The position numbers were made by a program, and so were the translations under genes. The notes beneath the pieces were generated by a model, which was given only the letters and a program-made list of their open reading frames with translations, ran no database searches and was not told the DNA's origin. A DNA stretch of 64,000 nt from Bacteroidaceae bacterium. Its GTDB lineage: Bacteria; Bacteroidota; Bacteroidia; Bacteroidales; Bacteroidaceae. The DNA lies in the NCBI GenBank assembly GCA_017557635.1, contig JAFYYH010000021.1, positions 298,363-362,362 of the forward strand, read 5' to 3'. This document shows positions 21,543 through 31,161 of the stretch, piece by piece (position 1 is the first letter of the stretch; each line of letters opens with the position of its first letter).

Positions 21543-22583
21543 ATGAGTTTTAGAGTCAGGAGAATAGCCGTTCTGTGTCTGTCCGTGATGTGTCTCAACG
21601 CCTACGGCCAGCGGTTGCGCGCCAACCTGGCTTTTGACGGTCTGTTTGACAACCGCGAGTTCAAGAACGACATGCTTCCGCAGACCATCTACGGAATGCG
21701 AGTCATGCCTGAGGTTGGAGTTGACTACGGGTCGCACTCTTTCACAGCGGGTGTGTCAAAGATCTGGGAGTTCGGATCAGACCAGTGTATCAGTCCGGAT
21801 GTAATCATGTACTACCGTTACGGCGGTGAAAAATGGACCACCTATTTCGGATCCATACCCCGCAGGAGTCTGCAGCGTCAGCTTCCGGACGCATTTCTCT
21901 ATGATTCAATTGCATTCTTTGAGCCCACCATAGGCGGAACCGTCATCCAGTACAACGGCCGAATATTCCAGTCGGAACTCTACTGCAACTGGTTCAGCCG
22001 GCAGTCATACACAAAGCGCGAGGCATTCCGCATTGTGTGGGACGGATACGTGGGCAACAATGTGATAGGAGGCGGATGGTTCACGGCAATGACACACTTT
22101 GCCAACACCATGCAGCATAACCTCTTCCTGTTTGAGAAGTTCCAGTTCAACCCTTACGTAAGACTTGACCTTACGGACGTGTTTGCATCGGATTTCACCA
22201 TTAAGGCCGATGCCGGTCTGCTGTGTTCTCTGGTACACTGCCGCAAGGACGACAACTGGTTCAGCCCTACCGGTTTCCTGGGTGACGTACAGGTGGGATG
22301 GAGAATGCTGGACATTAAGAGCACGGTCTATGCTGGCGGCCTTCAGCAGCCATTCATTGATGATCCGCAGGCCGGACTTGAGTTCCACCGCAACGACCCG
22401 TTCTACAACCATTCCTTCTACAACAAGACGGAACTGGGAATAAAGTTTATTGCCGATGAAAACGTCGAATTGGGTTTCCGCTGGAACCTTCATTTCACAC
22501 CCGGATCACCCATGCACAATCAGCAGCTCATAACGCTCAGATACAGAATCGGCGTGATTAAGCGTCTTACTGATAAGGAATGA
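21543..22583 (+). CDS. Predicted outer membrane beta-barrel protein, function unknown
   Basis: A 346-residue exported protein. The signal peptide (about 1-23, ending NAYGQ) is followed by alternating polar/aromatic strands typical of a small beta-barrel. I recognise no family motif. ATG 21543 is preferred over a TTG three codons upstream. It overlaps the PAP2 gene by four bases, and that gene is two bases from an LpxL-like gene, so the protein may have an envelope-lipid role. This is context only. Confidence 0.6.
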   Translation: MSFRVRRIAVLCLSVMCLNAYGQRLRANLAFDGLFDNREFKNDMLPQTIYGMRVMPEVGVDYGSHSFTAGVSKIWEFGSDQCISPDVIMYYRYGGEKWTTYFGSIPRRSLQRQLPDAFLYDSIAFFEPTIGGTVIQYNGRIFQSELYCNWFSRQSYTKREAFRIVWDGYVGNNVIGGGWFTAMTHFANTMQHNLFLFEKFQFNPYVRLDLTDVFASDFTIKADAGLLCSLVHCRKDDNWFSPTGFLGDVQVGWRMLDIKSTVYAGGLQQPFIDDPQAGLEFHRNDPFYNHSFYNKTELGIKFIADENVELGFRWNLHFTPGSPMHNQQLITLRYRIGVIKRLTDKE

Positions 22584-23851
22584 AGAAACTCTTTGTCATA
22601 TCACTGCTTGCGGTGTTGTGCTCCAACGGAATCAACGCCATCAATCCTTTCAAGCCGTATAAGCCTTTGAAAGAGATTGACTACTCCCTCAACTGGTCAC
22701 TCGGAAATGATTCGACAAGCTTAGCCTACAAGCCGGAATCGCTGACTCAGCGTTCATTGCTTCCCATGGGACTGCTCTCCATGAGCATACTTTACAATGA
22801 CAACTATCTTGACAAACGCATAGTCAAGTTCGGCGGCATCACCCAACCCGCGTTGAAATCGGCCGATTTCCTGCAATATTCGCCGGCAGCGATACTGTAT
22901 GCAATGAAGGCCTTCGGTGTTGAGGGTCGCAGTGACTGGCCCCGTATGATTACTGCCGATATCGGATCTTTTGCCATCATGAACCTGATAACCCGCCCAA
23001 CCAAGCATATCCTCAAGAGGGAACGTCCCGACGGCAGGGCTTTCAATTCATATCCATCGGGTCATACCGCCACCGCCTTCATGGCCGCACAGATGCTGCA
23101 GAAAGAGTACGGTGAGACATTAAGCCCGTGGATAGGAGCAGCCGGATACGGAATTGCCGCAACCACCGGCATATTCCGCGTGATAGCCAACCGCCATTGG
23201 TGCTCTGATGTGCTGGGCGGCGCCGCAATCGGAATCTTCTCGACCGAACTGGCATATGAACTTACCGACATCCTGTTCGGGGAGCAGGGCTTAAAACGCG
23301 CCATCATCGTTCCGGACCTGGATGACATGCCCAATTGGAAGTTCGGACTCTATTCGGACTACAGCATGGGGGCCGATGTCTTTACATCTGAGGGATACGG
23401 TAACCCCAACGCCAAGCCTGCCTGCTCAATAGGTATTGACGCATCATGGATGCCCTGGTACATAGGTCCCACACTGCGTGCCGGAGTCACCCAGATGAAA
23501 TGGACCGGTCAGGACGATATTTATCTGGAACACCTGGGCAGCGTGGCCGATGTATATACTTTTGGTGCCGGCGTGGACATAGATATTCCTGTCATTGAAA
23601 GGATAACCCTGAACGGCCAGGCCATAGCAGGTTATTCTCCCAAGGCCAACAGTTACAGTTTCTACGCCGACAATGAGAAGAATCAGACGTTGGAATGGTC
23701 CATTCCTGCAGGAATGCACTGCTACGGAAACATAGGTATGACCGTGCGGACATCGGCCTTCTCAAGCATTACCCTGCACGGAGGTCTTGATTTTTATGAC
23801 AAGGTCTGGCGCTCGTTCGTATTGGGAGCCAGATTCAACTATACTTTCTGA
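22580..23851 (+). CDS. PAP2-family phosphatase with C-terminal barrel-like domain
   Basis: A 423-residue exported protein. Residues about 60-235 carry the three PAP2 motifs: K-R-E-R-P-D-G, S-G-H-T, and R-V-I-A-N-R-H-W-C-S-D. PAP2 enzymes remove phosphate from lipids such as undecaprenyl pyrophosphate, phosphatidic acid or lipid A. The C-terminal 180 residues are beta-rich and end in an aromatic-F pattern (F-N-Y-T-F), suggesting an outer membrane barrel-like tail not present in simple PAP2 enzymes. Start ATGA overlap with the upstream OMP gene. Neighbouring LpxL supports a lipid A or lipid-carrier substrate. Confidence 0.8.
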   Translation: MKKLFVISLLAVLCSNGINAINPFKPYKPLKEIDYSLNWSLGNDSTSLAYKPESLTQRSLLPMGLLSMSILYNDNYLDKRIVKFGGITQPALKSADFLQYSPAAILYAMKAFGVEGRSDWPRMITADIGSFAIMNLITRPTKHILKRERPDGRAFNSYPSGHTATAFMAAQMLQKEYGETLSPWIGAAGYGIAATTGIFRVIANRHWCSDVLGGAAIGIFSTELAYELTDILFGEQGLKRAIIVPDLDDMPNWKFGLYSDYSMGADVFTSEGYGNPNAKPACSIGIDASWMPWYIGPTLRAGVTQMKWTGQDDIYLEHLGSVADVYTFGAGVDIDIPVIERITLNGQAIAGYSPKANSYSFYADNEKNQTLEWSIPAGMHCYGNIGMTVRTSAFSSITLHGGLDFYDKVWRSFVLGARFNYTF

Positions 23852-23853
23852 TT

Positions 23854-24795
23854 ATGAGCAAGGTGATTGCATATATCCTTTATGGAATCGTATGGGTGAT
23901 ATCATTACTGCCTATGCCCATACTTTACCTGTTCTCGGACATCGTGTGGCTGTTGATGTTCTTCTGCCCGCCTCTCAGGTACAGGAAAAAGATTGTCCGT
24001 AACAATCTGATTCTCTCTTTCCCTGAGAAGGACCGCAAGTGGCTGCGTCGCACTGAACGCCGTTTCTACTACCAGTTCCTGTGTCAGCTAATGGAGGCTC
24101 TCAAGACCGTATCGGCCAGCAGACGTTGGGTGAAGCGCCACATGGAGTTCGTGGGCTATGAACATATAAGGGAGGAGATTCTTAAGGGAAGATCAAACAT
24201 AGGTTATCTGGGACATTTGGGTAACTGGGAACTGATTCCCTCAATGATGTACCATTTTGAGGACATTGAGAATTTCAGGGGATGTCAGGTTTACCATAAA
24301 CTCGAGAATCCCGTCATGGAACTCTTCATGCTCAAGCTGCGCAGCAAATACGGAACTGAGAGCATACCCATGGAGCATGTGCTGCGCCGTTTCCTGGAGT
24401 TCAGGAACACAGGTAAGACCTTCTTTGTGGGAATGATTGCCGATCAGGTTCCCCTCTGGTGGAACACCCATTACTGGACCCAGTTCTTTCACCGCAAGAC
24501 CCCTGTATTTACGGGAGCCGAACGCATTGCCAGAAAACTTGATACCGATGTGTGGTACATGCATATAACCCGCAAGCGCCGCGGCTATTACCGCTGTGAA
24601 TTCGAACTGATGTTCGATCGCACAAAAGACCTTGAGGATTTTGCGGTTACCGAGCGTTACATGCGGCTGCTTGAGGACAACATCAAGGAGTGTCCTGAAC
24701 TGTGGCTTTGGACGCATAACCGCTGGAAACGCAATTACGAGGAGTATCACCAGTGGCTCATGCAGCATCAGAATGCTGACAGACCCAGAAATTGA
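23854..24795 (+). CDS. Lipid A biosynthesis lauroyl/myristoyl acyltransferase-like protein
   Basis: A 313-residue LpxL/HtrB-family acyltransferase. It has one N-terminal membrane helix (about 7-37) and the catalytic H-x4-E motif at His121-Glu126 (H-L-G-N-W-E). It adds a secondary acyl chain to the lipid A precursor on the cytoplasmic face of the inner membrane. Third gene of an operon with an outer membrane protein and a PAP2 phosphatase, which together point to lipid A modification. It converges on the RNase H gene with six bases between stops. Confidence 0.88.
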   Translation: MSKVIAYILYGIVWVISLLPMPILYLFSDIVWLLMFFCPPLRYRKKIVRNNLILSFPEKDRKWLRRTERRFYYQFLCQLMEALKTVSASRRWVKRHMEFVGYEHIREEILKGRSNIGYLGHLGNWELIPSMMYHFEDIENFRGCQVYHKLENPVMELFMLKLRSKYGTESIPMEHVLRRFLEFRNTGKTFFVGMIADQVPLWWNTHYWTQFFHRKTPVFTGAERIARKLDTDVWYMHITRKRRGYYRCEFELMFDRTKDLEDFAVTERYMRLLEDNIKECPELWLWTHNRWKRNYEEYHQWLMQHQNADRPRN

Positions 24796-24801
24796 CGGAG
24801 G

Positions 24802-25434
24802 TTATTTGCGGCCGAAATCAGCGGGGATCTCGCCCCAATTCTTTGTATCCCATTTGAGAATCCGGTTGGAGTAGGTGTTTTCCCTGAGCCAGCGCTCGGC
24901 GCTTTCAATCCTTTCAAATACGGCTTCAGTCTCAGGTGTGCGTTCCAGTTTGGTGCGGCACTGTTTCTTCTGTACCCAGTCAATGGCGTTGCGGCTGTCG
25001 CTGTAAAGCGGCCAGTCGAGCCCGCGGCTCTTGTAAAGTGCAAGAGCGTGAACTATTGCCAGAAATTCTCCAATATTATTGGTGCCCAGAATGGGGCCGA
25101 AATGGAATTTCTCCTCCATATCGCCTAAATATACGGCGCGGTATTCCATCTGTCCCGGATTGCCGCTGCAGGCTGCGTCAACAGCCAGAGCCTGGCGGAT
25201 AACCTCCGGTGGAATGGGCTTTTCCTTCTTCTTGCGGCCGGTATGTTCAGGGGCTTTTTTCTCGATGAAGTTCTCGGGCGGCAGGTTGATGGCCTCCTCG
25301 GCCTCCTCCCTTGTTGCGAAACCTTTGTATACGGCACCTTTCCAGCCTTCCACCTGCTGTTTGCAGGCCTCCCAGGAGTCATAAACCCCCGGATTGAGTC
25401 CTATCCAAACAACATAGAATCTGGCCTGTGCCAT
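24802..25434 (-). CDS. Ribonuclease H with N-terminal viroplasmin domain
   Basis: A 210-residue type 1 RNase H. An N-terminal viroplasmin/RNA-DNA hybrid-binding domain (about 4-48, with Y-V-V-W and the K-G-F-A-T segment) is joined by a Lys-rich linker to the catalytic domain. Acidic catalytic residues Asp86, Glu123 and Asp146 are in the expected order. It degrades RNA in RNA-DNA hybrids, for example replication primers. The same domain fusion occurs in eukaryotic RNase H1 and many Bacteroidetes. It lies 12 bases downstream of argS. Confidence 0.9.
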   Translation of the reverse strand: MAQARFYVVWIGLNPGVYDSWEACKQQVEGWKGAVYKGFATREEAEEAINLPPENFIEKKAPEHTGRKKKEKPIPPEVIRQALAVDAACSGNPGQMEYRAVYLGDMEEKFHFGPILGTNNIGEFLAIVHALALYKSRGLDWPLYSDSRNAIDWVQKKQCRTKLERTPETEAVFERIESAERWLRENTYSNRILKWDTKNWGEIPADFGRK

Positions 25435-25446
25435 ATGCGGTGGTTT

Positions 25447-27276
25447 TTACATTCTTTCGGGAACCTCGATACCCAGCAGACCGGTGCCAAGCTTGATGAT
25501 CTTGCCTACGTTCTGTGCCAGAACCAGACGGAACATCTTGAGGTCGCGGTTGGGCTCGCGCATGATGCTGAAGTCGTGGTAGAACTGGTTGAACTCCTTG
25601 GCCAGGTCATAGCAGTAGTTGGCAATGACTGACGGGTTGTAGTCATCGGCAGCCTGACTTACTACATCACGGAAACCGTTGAGCATCTGAATAAGTCCGA
25701 TCTCCTTCTCTGAGATCTGTGAGTTGTCATCGGCATACAGCTTGCCTTCCAGTTTGATACCCTCCTCGGCAGCCTTACGCATGATGGAGCGTATGCGGGC
25801 GTAGGTGTACTGGATGAACGGGCCGGTATTGCCGTTGAAATCGATGGATTCCTTAGGATTGAAGGTCATGTTCTTGCGTGCATCGACCTTAAGTATGAAG
25901 TACTTGAGGGCACCCATACCTACAATGCGCATGATCTCGTCCTGCTCCTCCTTAGTCAGGCCGTCCAGCTTGCCCAGTTCGGCCGATGTGGCGCGTGCGG
26001 TCTCAATCATCTCGTCCATCAGGTCATCGGCATCGACCACTGTACCCTCGCGGCTCTTCATCTTACCCTCGGGAAGTTCCACCATTCCGTATGAGAAGTG
26101 TACCAGATCCTTGCCCCACTTGAAGCCAAGACGGTCAAGCAGAATTGAGAGCACCTGGAAGTGGTAGTTCTGCTCGTTACCGACCACGTAAATCATGCGG
26201 TCAATCGGGAAGTCCTTGAAACGGAGCTGTGCGGTACCTATATCCTGAGTCATGTAGACCGATGTGCCGTCACTGCGCAGAAGCAGTTTCTGGTCCAGAC
26301 CGTTCTCGGCCAGATCGGCCCAAACGGAACCGTCCTCCTTGCGGAAGAACAGACCCTTCTCCAGACCTTCCATAACGGTTTTCTTACCTTCCAGATAAGT
26401 CTGTGACTCGTAGTATATCTTGTCAAAGCTTACACCCAGACGACGGTAAGTCTCATCAAAACCGGCATATACCCAGCTGTTCATGCGCTCCCAGAGAGCA
26501 CGGACCTCGGGATCTCCGGCCTCCCACTTGACCAGCATGGCGTGTGCCTCCTGCATCAGGGGAGATTCTTTCTCGGCCTTGGCCTTAGCCTCCTCCTGAG
26601 CCTTCTCGTCAAGTTCGGCGAAGTTGGCGGGCAGCAGGCTCTTTACCTCGGCGCGGAAATGCTTGTCAAACTCCACATAGTAGTCACCGATCAGGTGGTC
26701 ACCCTTTTTACCGGTGGATTCGGGAGTAGCGCCGTTACCCCACTTGAGCCATGCAAGCATTGACTTGCAGATGTGGATGCCGCGGTCGTTTACGATATTG
26801 GTCTTTACAACCTTGTAGCCGTTGGCAGCCATAACGTTTGAGAGCGCGCCGCCCAGCAGGTTGTTACGTACGTGACCCAAATGAAGAGGCTTGTTGGTGT
26901 TGGGGCTTGAATACTCAATCATAACCAGAGGGGAATCGGCCGTGGCCTTGCGCAGTCCGAACTGCGGATCCTCATTGATGCCGTTGAGCATCTCAACCCA
27001 TGCTGATGTGGAGATGACCAGATTCAGGAATCCCTTTATGACATTGTATGAACTGATCTCGTCGACGTTTTCCATGAGCCATACACCTATCTCGCCGGCA
27101 GTCTGCTCCGGACCCTTGTGTGACATCTTCAGATAGGGGAATACAACTATTGTCAGATGACCCTCAAACTCCTTCTTGGTCTTCTGCACCTGGACCGATG
27201 AGGCCTCAATCTCCTGGCCGTAGAGCGCCTTAATCGCCTGAACGGTCTTTTCAGCTACCAAACTCTCTATTTTCAT
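25447..27276 (-). CDS. argS: Arginyl-tRNA synthetase
   Basis: A 609-residue class I synthetase charging tRNA-Arg. An N-terminal additional domain is followed by the HIGH-type motif H-L-G-H-V-R-N near residue 130, the KMSKS-type loop as K-M-K-S-R-E-G, and the C-terminal DALR anticodon-binding domain ending near residue 609. Length and motif order fit the family. A -7 box (TAACTTTG on the minus strand, 27296-27303) is 20 bases upstream. Confidence 0.95.
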   Translation of the reverse strand: MKIESLVAEKTVQAIKALYGQEIEASSVQVQKTKKEFEGHLTIVVFPYLKMSHKGPEQTAGEIGVWLMENVDEISSYNVIKGFLNLVISTSAWVEMLNGINEDPQFGLRKATADSPLVMIEYSSPNTNKPLHLGHVRNNLLGGALSNVMAANGYKVVKTNIVNDRGIHICKSMLAWLKWGNGATPESTGKKGDHLIGDYYVEFDKHFRAEVKSLLPANFAELDEKAQEEAKAKAEKESPLMQEAHAMLVKWEAGDPEVRALWERMNSWVYAGFDETYRRLGVSFDKIYYESQTYLEGKKTVMEGLEKGLFFRKEDGSVWADLAENGLDQKLLLRSDGTSVYMTQDIGTAQLRFKDFPIDRMIYVVGNEQNYHFQVLSILLDRLGFKWGKDLVHFSYGMVELPEGKMKSREGTVVDADDLMDEMIETARATSAELGKLDGLTKEEQDEIMRIVGMGALKYFILKVDARKNMTFNPKESIDFNGNTGPFIQYTYARIRSIMRKAAEEGIKLEGKLYADDNSQISEKEIGLIQMLNGFRDVVSQAADDYNPSVIANYCYDLAKEFNQFYHDFSIMREPNRDLKMFRLVLAQNVGKIIKLGTGLLGIEVPERM

Positions 27277-27295
27277 ATTATCGTATTATGGACCG

Positions 27296-27324
27296 CAAAG
27301 TTACTGAAAAAATGGCTACTTTTG
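27296..27324. promoter_or_regulatory. Divergent -7 boxes between argS and rhomboid genes
   Basis: Minus strand TAACTTTG at 27296-27303 faces argS. Plus strand TACTTTTG at 27317-27324 faces the rhomboid pair, 19 bases before its ATG. Confidence 0.5.
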
Positions 27325-27342
27325 CTGCCCATAACATAGATT

Positions 27343-28035
27343 ATGAATAAGCTACCACCTATAACGAAAAATCTGCTCATCATCAACGTACTTTGCTGGA
27401 TGGGCACAATGGCACTTGCCAAATACGGAATAGACCTTCATAAACTGCTGGGACTGCATTTTTTCCTTGCTCCCAGTTTCAGGATATGGCAACTGCTGAC
27501 ATATATGTTCCTGCATGACGGGTTCCAGCATATATTCTTCAATATGTTCGCCGTCTGGATGTTCGGACGCATCATGGAGATTCAGTGGGGCTCAAACAGA
27601 TTCCTGATTTTCTACCTGCTCTGCGGAATCGGCGCCGGACTCACACAGGAACTCTGCCAGTTTGTACATTATGCTCTGGTTTATTCCCATTATGAGGTCG
27701 TTGCGATAGGCAACGGGATGACGATTCCTATGTTGCAGTATCTTGACAAAATCCTTACCGTGGGTGCATCGGGTGCCGTATACGGCATTCTGCTGGGCTA
27801 CGGAATGACCTTCCCGGACAACCAGCTGTTCATCATACCTTTCCCGTTCCCCATCAAGGCCAAGTGGCTGGTAGTGGGCTATGTCATTCTGGAACTGGGT
27901 CTGGGAATCAGAGGCAGCGCTGCAGATAACGTGGCCCATTTCGCTCACCTGGGAGGTATGCTGACAGGATTTCTGATCCTGCTCTATTGGAAACACAAGG
28001 AACGTAAGGACAACCACATCAAGTTTACCTGGTAA
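27343..28035 (+). CDS. Rhomboid intramembrane serine protease
   Basis: A 230-residue six-helix membrane protein. The catalytic dyad is intact: Ser143 in G-A-S-G and His202 in H-F-A-H-L-G-G. The conserved F-N-M segment after the L1 loop is also present. Rhomboids cut transmembrane segments inside the inner membrane. It overlaps the next gene, a second rhomboid-fold protein, by one base (TAATG), so the two are translated together. Substrate unknown. Confidence 0.9.
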   Translation: MNKLPPITKNLLIINVLCWMGTMALAKYGIDLHKLLGLHFFLAPSFRIWQLLTYMFLHDGFQHIFFNMFAVWMFGRIMEIQWGSNRFLIFYLLCGIGAGLTQELCQFVHYALVYSHYEVVAIGNGMTIPMLQYLDKILTVGASGAVYGILLGYGMTFPDNQLFIIPFPFPIKAKWLVVGYVILELGLGIRGSAADNVAHFAHLGGMLTGFLILLYWKHKERKDNHIKFTW

Positions 28036-28745
28036 TGGGACTCATTGACGAACTGAAACTGAAATTCCGTACGGGCGACATTGTTACCCGTCTGGTTTTC
28101 ATCAACTGTGTCATGTTTCTGGCAATGCTGCTGCTTGACATATGGTTCACGATATTCTCATTCGGTGAAGACAAGTTCGCCTACATAGTATGCAACTATC
28201 CGTGGAGTCCGTACATTCTGGCCAAGAGACCCTGGAGTATCGTGACTTCACTGTTTGCCAGTTGGGGACTGTTCCATCTCATCTTCAACATGGTCACTCT
28301 CTATTGGCTTGGAAGCGTGTTCCTCAGGTACTTTACATCCAACAATCTGCGTGGGCTTTACATACTTGGCGGCATAGTCGGAATGGCCGTTTTCACCGGT
28401 GTTTTCATGCTGTTTCCCTCATTGCAGCTCAAGGATTGGGCAGGCAGCATGCCCCTTTGCTCTGCATGCATCCTGACCATCTGCTCCGCACTGGCCTTCC
28501 GTGTACCCGACACCACCGAGCCCATCCCTTTGATCGGCCCCGTAAAGATCAAGTACATAGTGATTGCACTGGCTGTCATAGACGTGTCAATGCTGCCTGA
28601 TGTCAACCCCGTGACAGACTCTGTTCATCTGGCAGCCGGACTGACGGGATGGGCCTTTGTCGTACTGTTGCGTAAGGGCAAGGACATTACAGCGCCCATC
28701 AACGCGATAGCCGTTTGGATAGAATCTCTGATACACAAGAAATAA
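28035..28745 (+). CDS. Rhomboid-like protein with altered active-site loop
   Basis: A 236-residue membrane protein of rhomboid fold, paired with the upstream protease. The region equivalent to G-x-S-x reads L141-C-S143-A, with Gly replaced by Leu. The helix-6 His is kept (His198 in H-L-A-A-G-L-T-G). It may be a divergent protease or a pseudoprotease partner of the first gene. It has an extra amphipathic C-terminal segment. A strong terminator follows. Confidence 0.75.
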   Translation: MGLIDELKLKFRTGDIVTRLVFINCVMFLAMLLLDIWFTIFSFGEDKFAYIVCNYPWSPYILAKRPWSIVTSLFASWGLFHLIFNMVTLYWLGSVFLRYFTSNNLRGLYILGGIVGMAVFTGVFMLFPSLQLKDWAGSMPLCSACILTICSALAFRVPDTTEPIPLIGPVKIKYIVIALAVIDVSMLPDVNPVTDSVHLAAGLTGWAFVVLLRKGKDITAPINAIAVWIESLIHKK

Positions 28746-28779
28746 GCTATCCCACCTGTCTTACTGAAGTGTATTAGTT

Positions 28780-28816
28780 AAAAAGTGGTTCACGCACGTA
28801 GCGAACCACTTTTTTT
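28780..28816 (+). terminator. Terminator after the rhomboid pair
   Basis: 12-base stem 28780-28791/28803-28814 with 11-base loop and T-run. The A-run on its left side would let it act in both directions. Confidence 0.85.
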
Positions 28817-28818
28817 AC

Positions 28819-28826
28819 TACCTTTG
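28819..28826 (+). promoter_or_regulatory. Candidate -7 box for pnp
   Basis: TACCTTTG, full match to TAnnTTTG, directly after the terminator and 55 bases upstream of pnp. Confidence 0.5.
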
Positions 28827-28881
28827 CCGCAATTTACTCTGAAAGAGGAATATTTTTATTAGATGTTTTAATATTTAAGAG

Positions 28882-31161
28882 ATGAAAATTGTAACAAAAG
28901 AGTTCCAGCTTCCTGATGGAAGAACCATCAAACTGGAGACCGGGAAACTGGCAAAGCAAGCCGATGGAGCCGTAATGCTGACATGTGGCAAAACAATGCT
29001 CCTGGCCACTGTATGTGCCGCCAAAGATGCAGTTCCCGGAACTGATTTCATGCCGCTGCAGGTAGAGTACAGAGAGAAGTATGCGTCAATCGGACGTTAT
29101 CCCGGCGGTTTTACCAAACGTGAGGGTCGTCCCTCTGACTATGAGATTTTGACATGCCGTCTTGTGGACCGCGCTCTGCGTCCTTTGTTTCCGGACAATT
29201 ACCACGCTGAAGTTTATGTAAACATCATACTGTTCTCCGCTGATGGAGAGCAGATGCCTGATGCTTTGGCCGGTCTGGCAGCATCAGCAGCATTGGCTGT
29301 ATCGGACATACCTTTCCAGGGTCCGATATCCGAGGTCCGCGTAGCCCGTATCAACGGTGAATACGTGATCGACCCCACATTCAAGCAGCTTGAGGAGGCC
29401 GATATGGATGTAATGGTTGCCGCAACCTATGACAACATCATGATGGTTGAGGGTGAGATGAAGGAGGTTTCCGAGTCTGACCTGCTGGGTGCCATGAAGG
29501 CCGCTCACGATGAGATTAAGAAGCACTGCAAGATCCAGATGGAGCTGACCGAGGAGGTAGGCAAGACCGTTAAGCGCGAGTACTGCCACGAGGTTAACGA
29601 CGAGGATTTGCGTCAGGCCGTTAAGGATGCATGCTATCAGAAGTCATACAACCTGGCTGCCGAGGGCAATGCCGACAAGCATTCACGTGAGGCCAACTTT
29701 GAGGCTGTACGTGATGAGTTCAAGGAGCAGTATCATGCAGCTCATCCCGAGATGTCTGAGGATGAACTCGCTGAGAAGGATGCTCTGATTGACCGTTACT
29801 ATCATGACGTAGAGCGTGACGCAATGCGTCGCTGCGTGCTCGATGAGGGCAAGCGTCTGGACGGTCGTAAGACAACCGATATCCGTCCCATCTGGTGCGA
29901 GGTAGGTTACCTGCCCGGACCTCACGGATCATCAATATTCACCCGTGGTGAGACACAGGCTCTGTGCTCTGTAACACTGGGTACCAAGGATGACGAGAAG
30001 ATGGTAGATGACGTGCTGGATCAGCACGACGAGCGTTTCCTGCTCCACTACAACTTCCCGCCTTTCTGCACAGGTGAGGCTAAGGCTCAGCGCAGCCTGG
30101 GTCGTCGTGAGATCGGTCACGGCCATCTGGCATGGCGCGCTCTCAAGGGCCAGATTCCTGAGGATTATCCTTACTGCGTACGCGTAGTATCCGATATCCT
30201 TGAGTCCAACGGTTCTTCATCAATGGCTACCGTGTGCGCAGGTACACTGGCTCTGATGGATGCCGGCGTAAAGATCAAGAACCCCGTATCAGGTATTGCA
30301 ATGGGTCTTATCAAGAACCCGGGTGAAGACAAGTACGCTGTACTGTCAGATATCCTTGGTGATGAGGATCATCTGGGTGACATGGACTTCAAGACCACCG
30401 GTACCGTTAAGGGTCTGACCGCAACACAGATGGATATCAAGTGCGACGGTCTGTCATATGAGATTCTTGAGAAGGCTCTGGCTCAGGCCAAGGCCGGACG
30501 TGAGTATATTCTGAGCAAGATCACCGAGACCATCGCTGAGCCTCGTGCTGACCTCAAGCCCCACGCTCCCCGTATCGAGACCCTTACCATTCCTAAGGAG
30601 TTTATCGGTGCAGTCATTGGCCCGGGCGGAAAGATCATCCAGGGCATGCAGGAGGAGACCGGTGCCAGCATCAGCATTGACGAGGTTGACGGAGTAGGCA
30701 AGATTGAGGTTGCCGCTTCAAACCGCGACAGCATCGAGGCTGCTCTTGCCAAGATCCGCGCAATCGTAGCTATCCCTGAGGTTGGTGAGGTTTATGACGG
30801 TACCGTACGTTCAGTAATGCCTTACGGTCTGTTCGTAGAGTTCCTGCCCGGTAAGGACGGTCTGCTCCACATCAGTGAGATTGACTGGAAACGTTACGAG
30901 ACCATCGAGGAGACTGGTATCAAGGAGGGTGACAAGATCCAGGTTAAGCTGATCGACATCGATCCCAAGACCGGTAAGTTCAAACTGTCACGTCGTGCTC
31001 TCATCGAGAAGCCCGAGGGTTATGAGGAGCGTCCCGCCCGTCAGATGCGCCAGGACCGCGGTGAGCGTCAGGACAGAGGTCCCCGTCAGGACCGTGGCCC
31101 GCGTCACCACCACGACCGCAAGGATGACAACAATCCCGTAGAAAACAATGAAGAGAAGTAA
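28882..31161 (+). CDS. pnp: Polyribonucleotide nucleotidyltransferase (PNPase)
   Basis: A 759-residue 3'-5' phosphorolytic exoribonuclease. Two RNase PH domains are separated by the helical linker, then a KH domain (I-G-P-G-G-K-I-I near 573-582) and an S1 domain (about 630-705), then an Arg/Asp/Gln-rich tail with D-R-G-P-R-Q repeats. It degrades mRNA and matures RNAs as a trimer. Length is slightly above E. coli because of the charged tail. The end overlaps the next gene's start by 14 bases. Confidence 0.96.
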   Translation: MKIVTKEFQLPDGRTIKLETGKLAKQADGAVMLTCGKTMLLATVCAAKDAVPGTDFMPLQVEYREKYASIGRYPGGFTKREGRPSDYEILTCRLVDRALRPLFPDNYHAEVYVNIILFSADGEQMPDALAGLAASAALAVSDIPFQGPISEVRVARINGEYVIDPTFKQLEEADMDVMVAATYDNIMMVEGEMKEVSESDLLGAMKAAHDEIKKHCKIQMELTEEVGKTVKREYCHEVNDEDLRQAVKDACYQKSYNLAAEGNADKHSREANFEAVRDEFKEQYHAAHPEMSEDELAEKDALIDRYYHDVERDAMRRCVLDEGKRLDGRKTTDIRPIWCEVGYLPGPHGSSIFTRGETQALCSVTLGTKDDEKMVDDVLDQHDERFLLHYNFPPFCTGEAKAQRSLGRREIGHGHLAWRALKGQIPEDYPYCVRVVSDILESNGSSSMATVCAGTLALMDAGVKIKNPVSGIAMGLIKNPGEDKYAVLSDILGDEDHLGDMDFKTTGTVKGLTATQMDIKCDGLSYEILEKALAQAKAGREYILSKITETIAEPRADLKPHAPRIETLTIPKEFIGAVIGPGGKIIQGMQEETGASISIDEVDGVGKIEVAASNRDSIEAALAKIRAIVAIPEVGEVYDGTVRSVMPYGLFVEFLPGKDGLLHISEIDWKRYETIEETGIKEGDKIQVKLIDIDPKTGKFKLSRRALIEKPEGYEERPARQMRQDRGERQDRGPRQDRGPRHHHDRKDDNNPVENNEEK

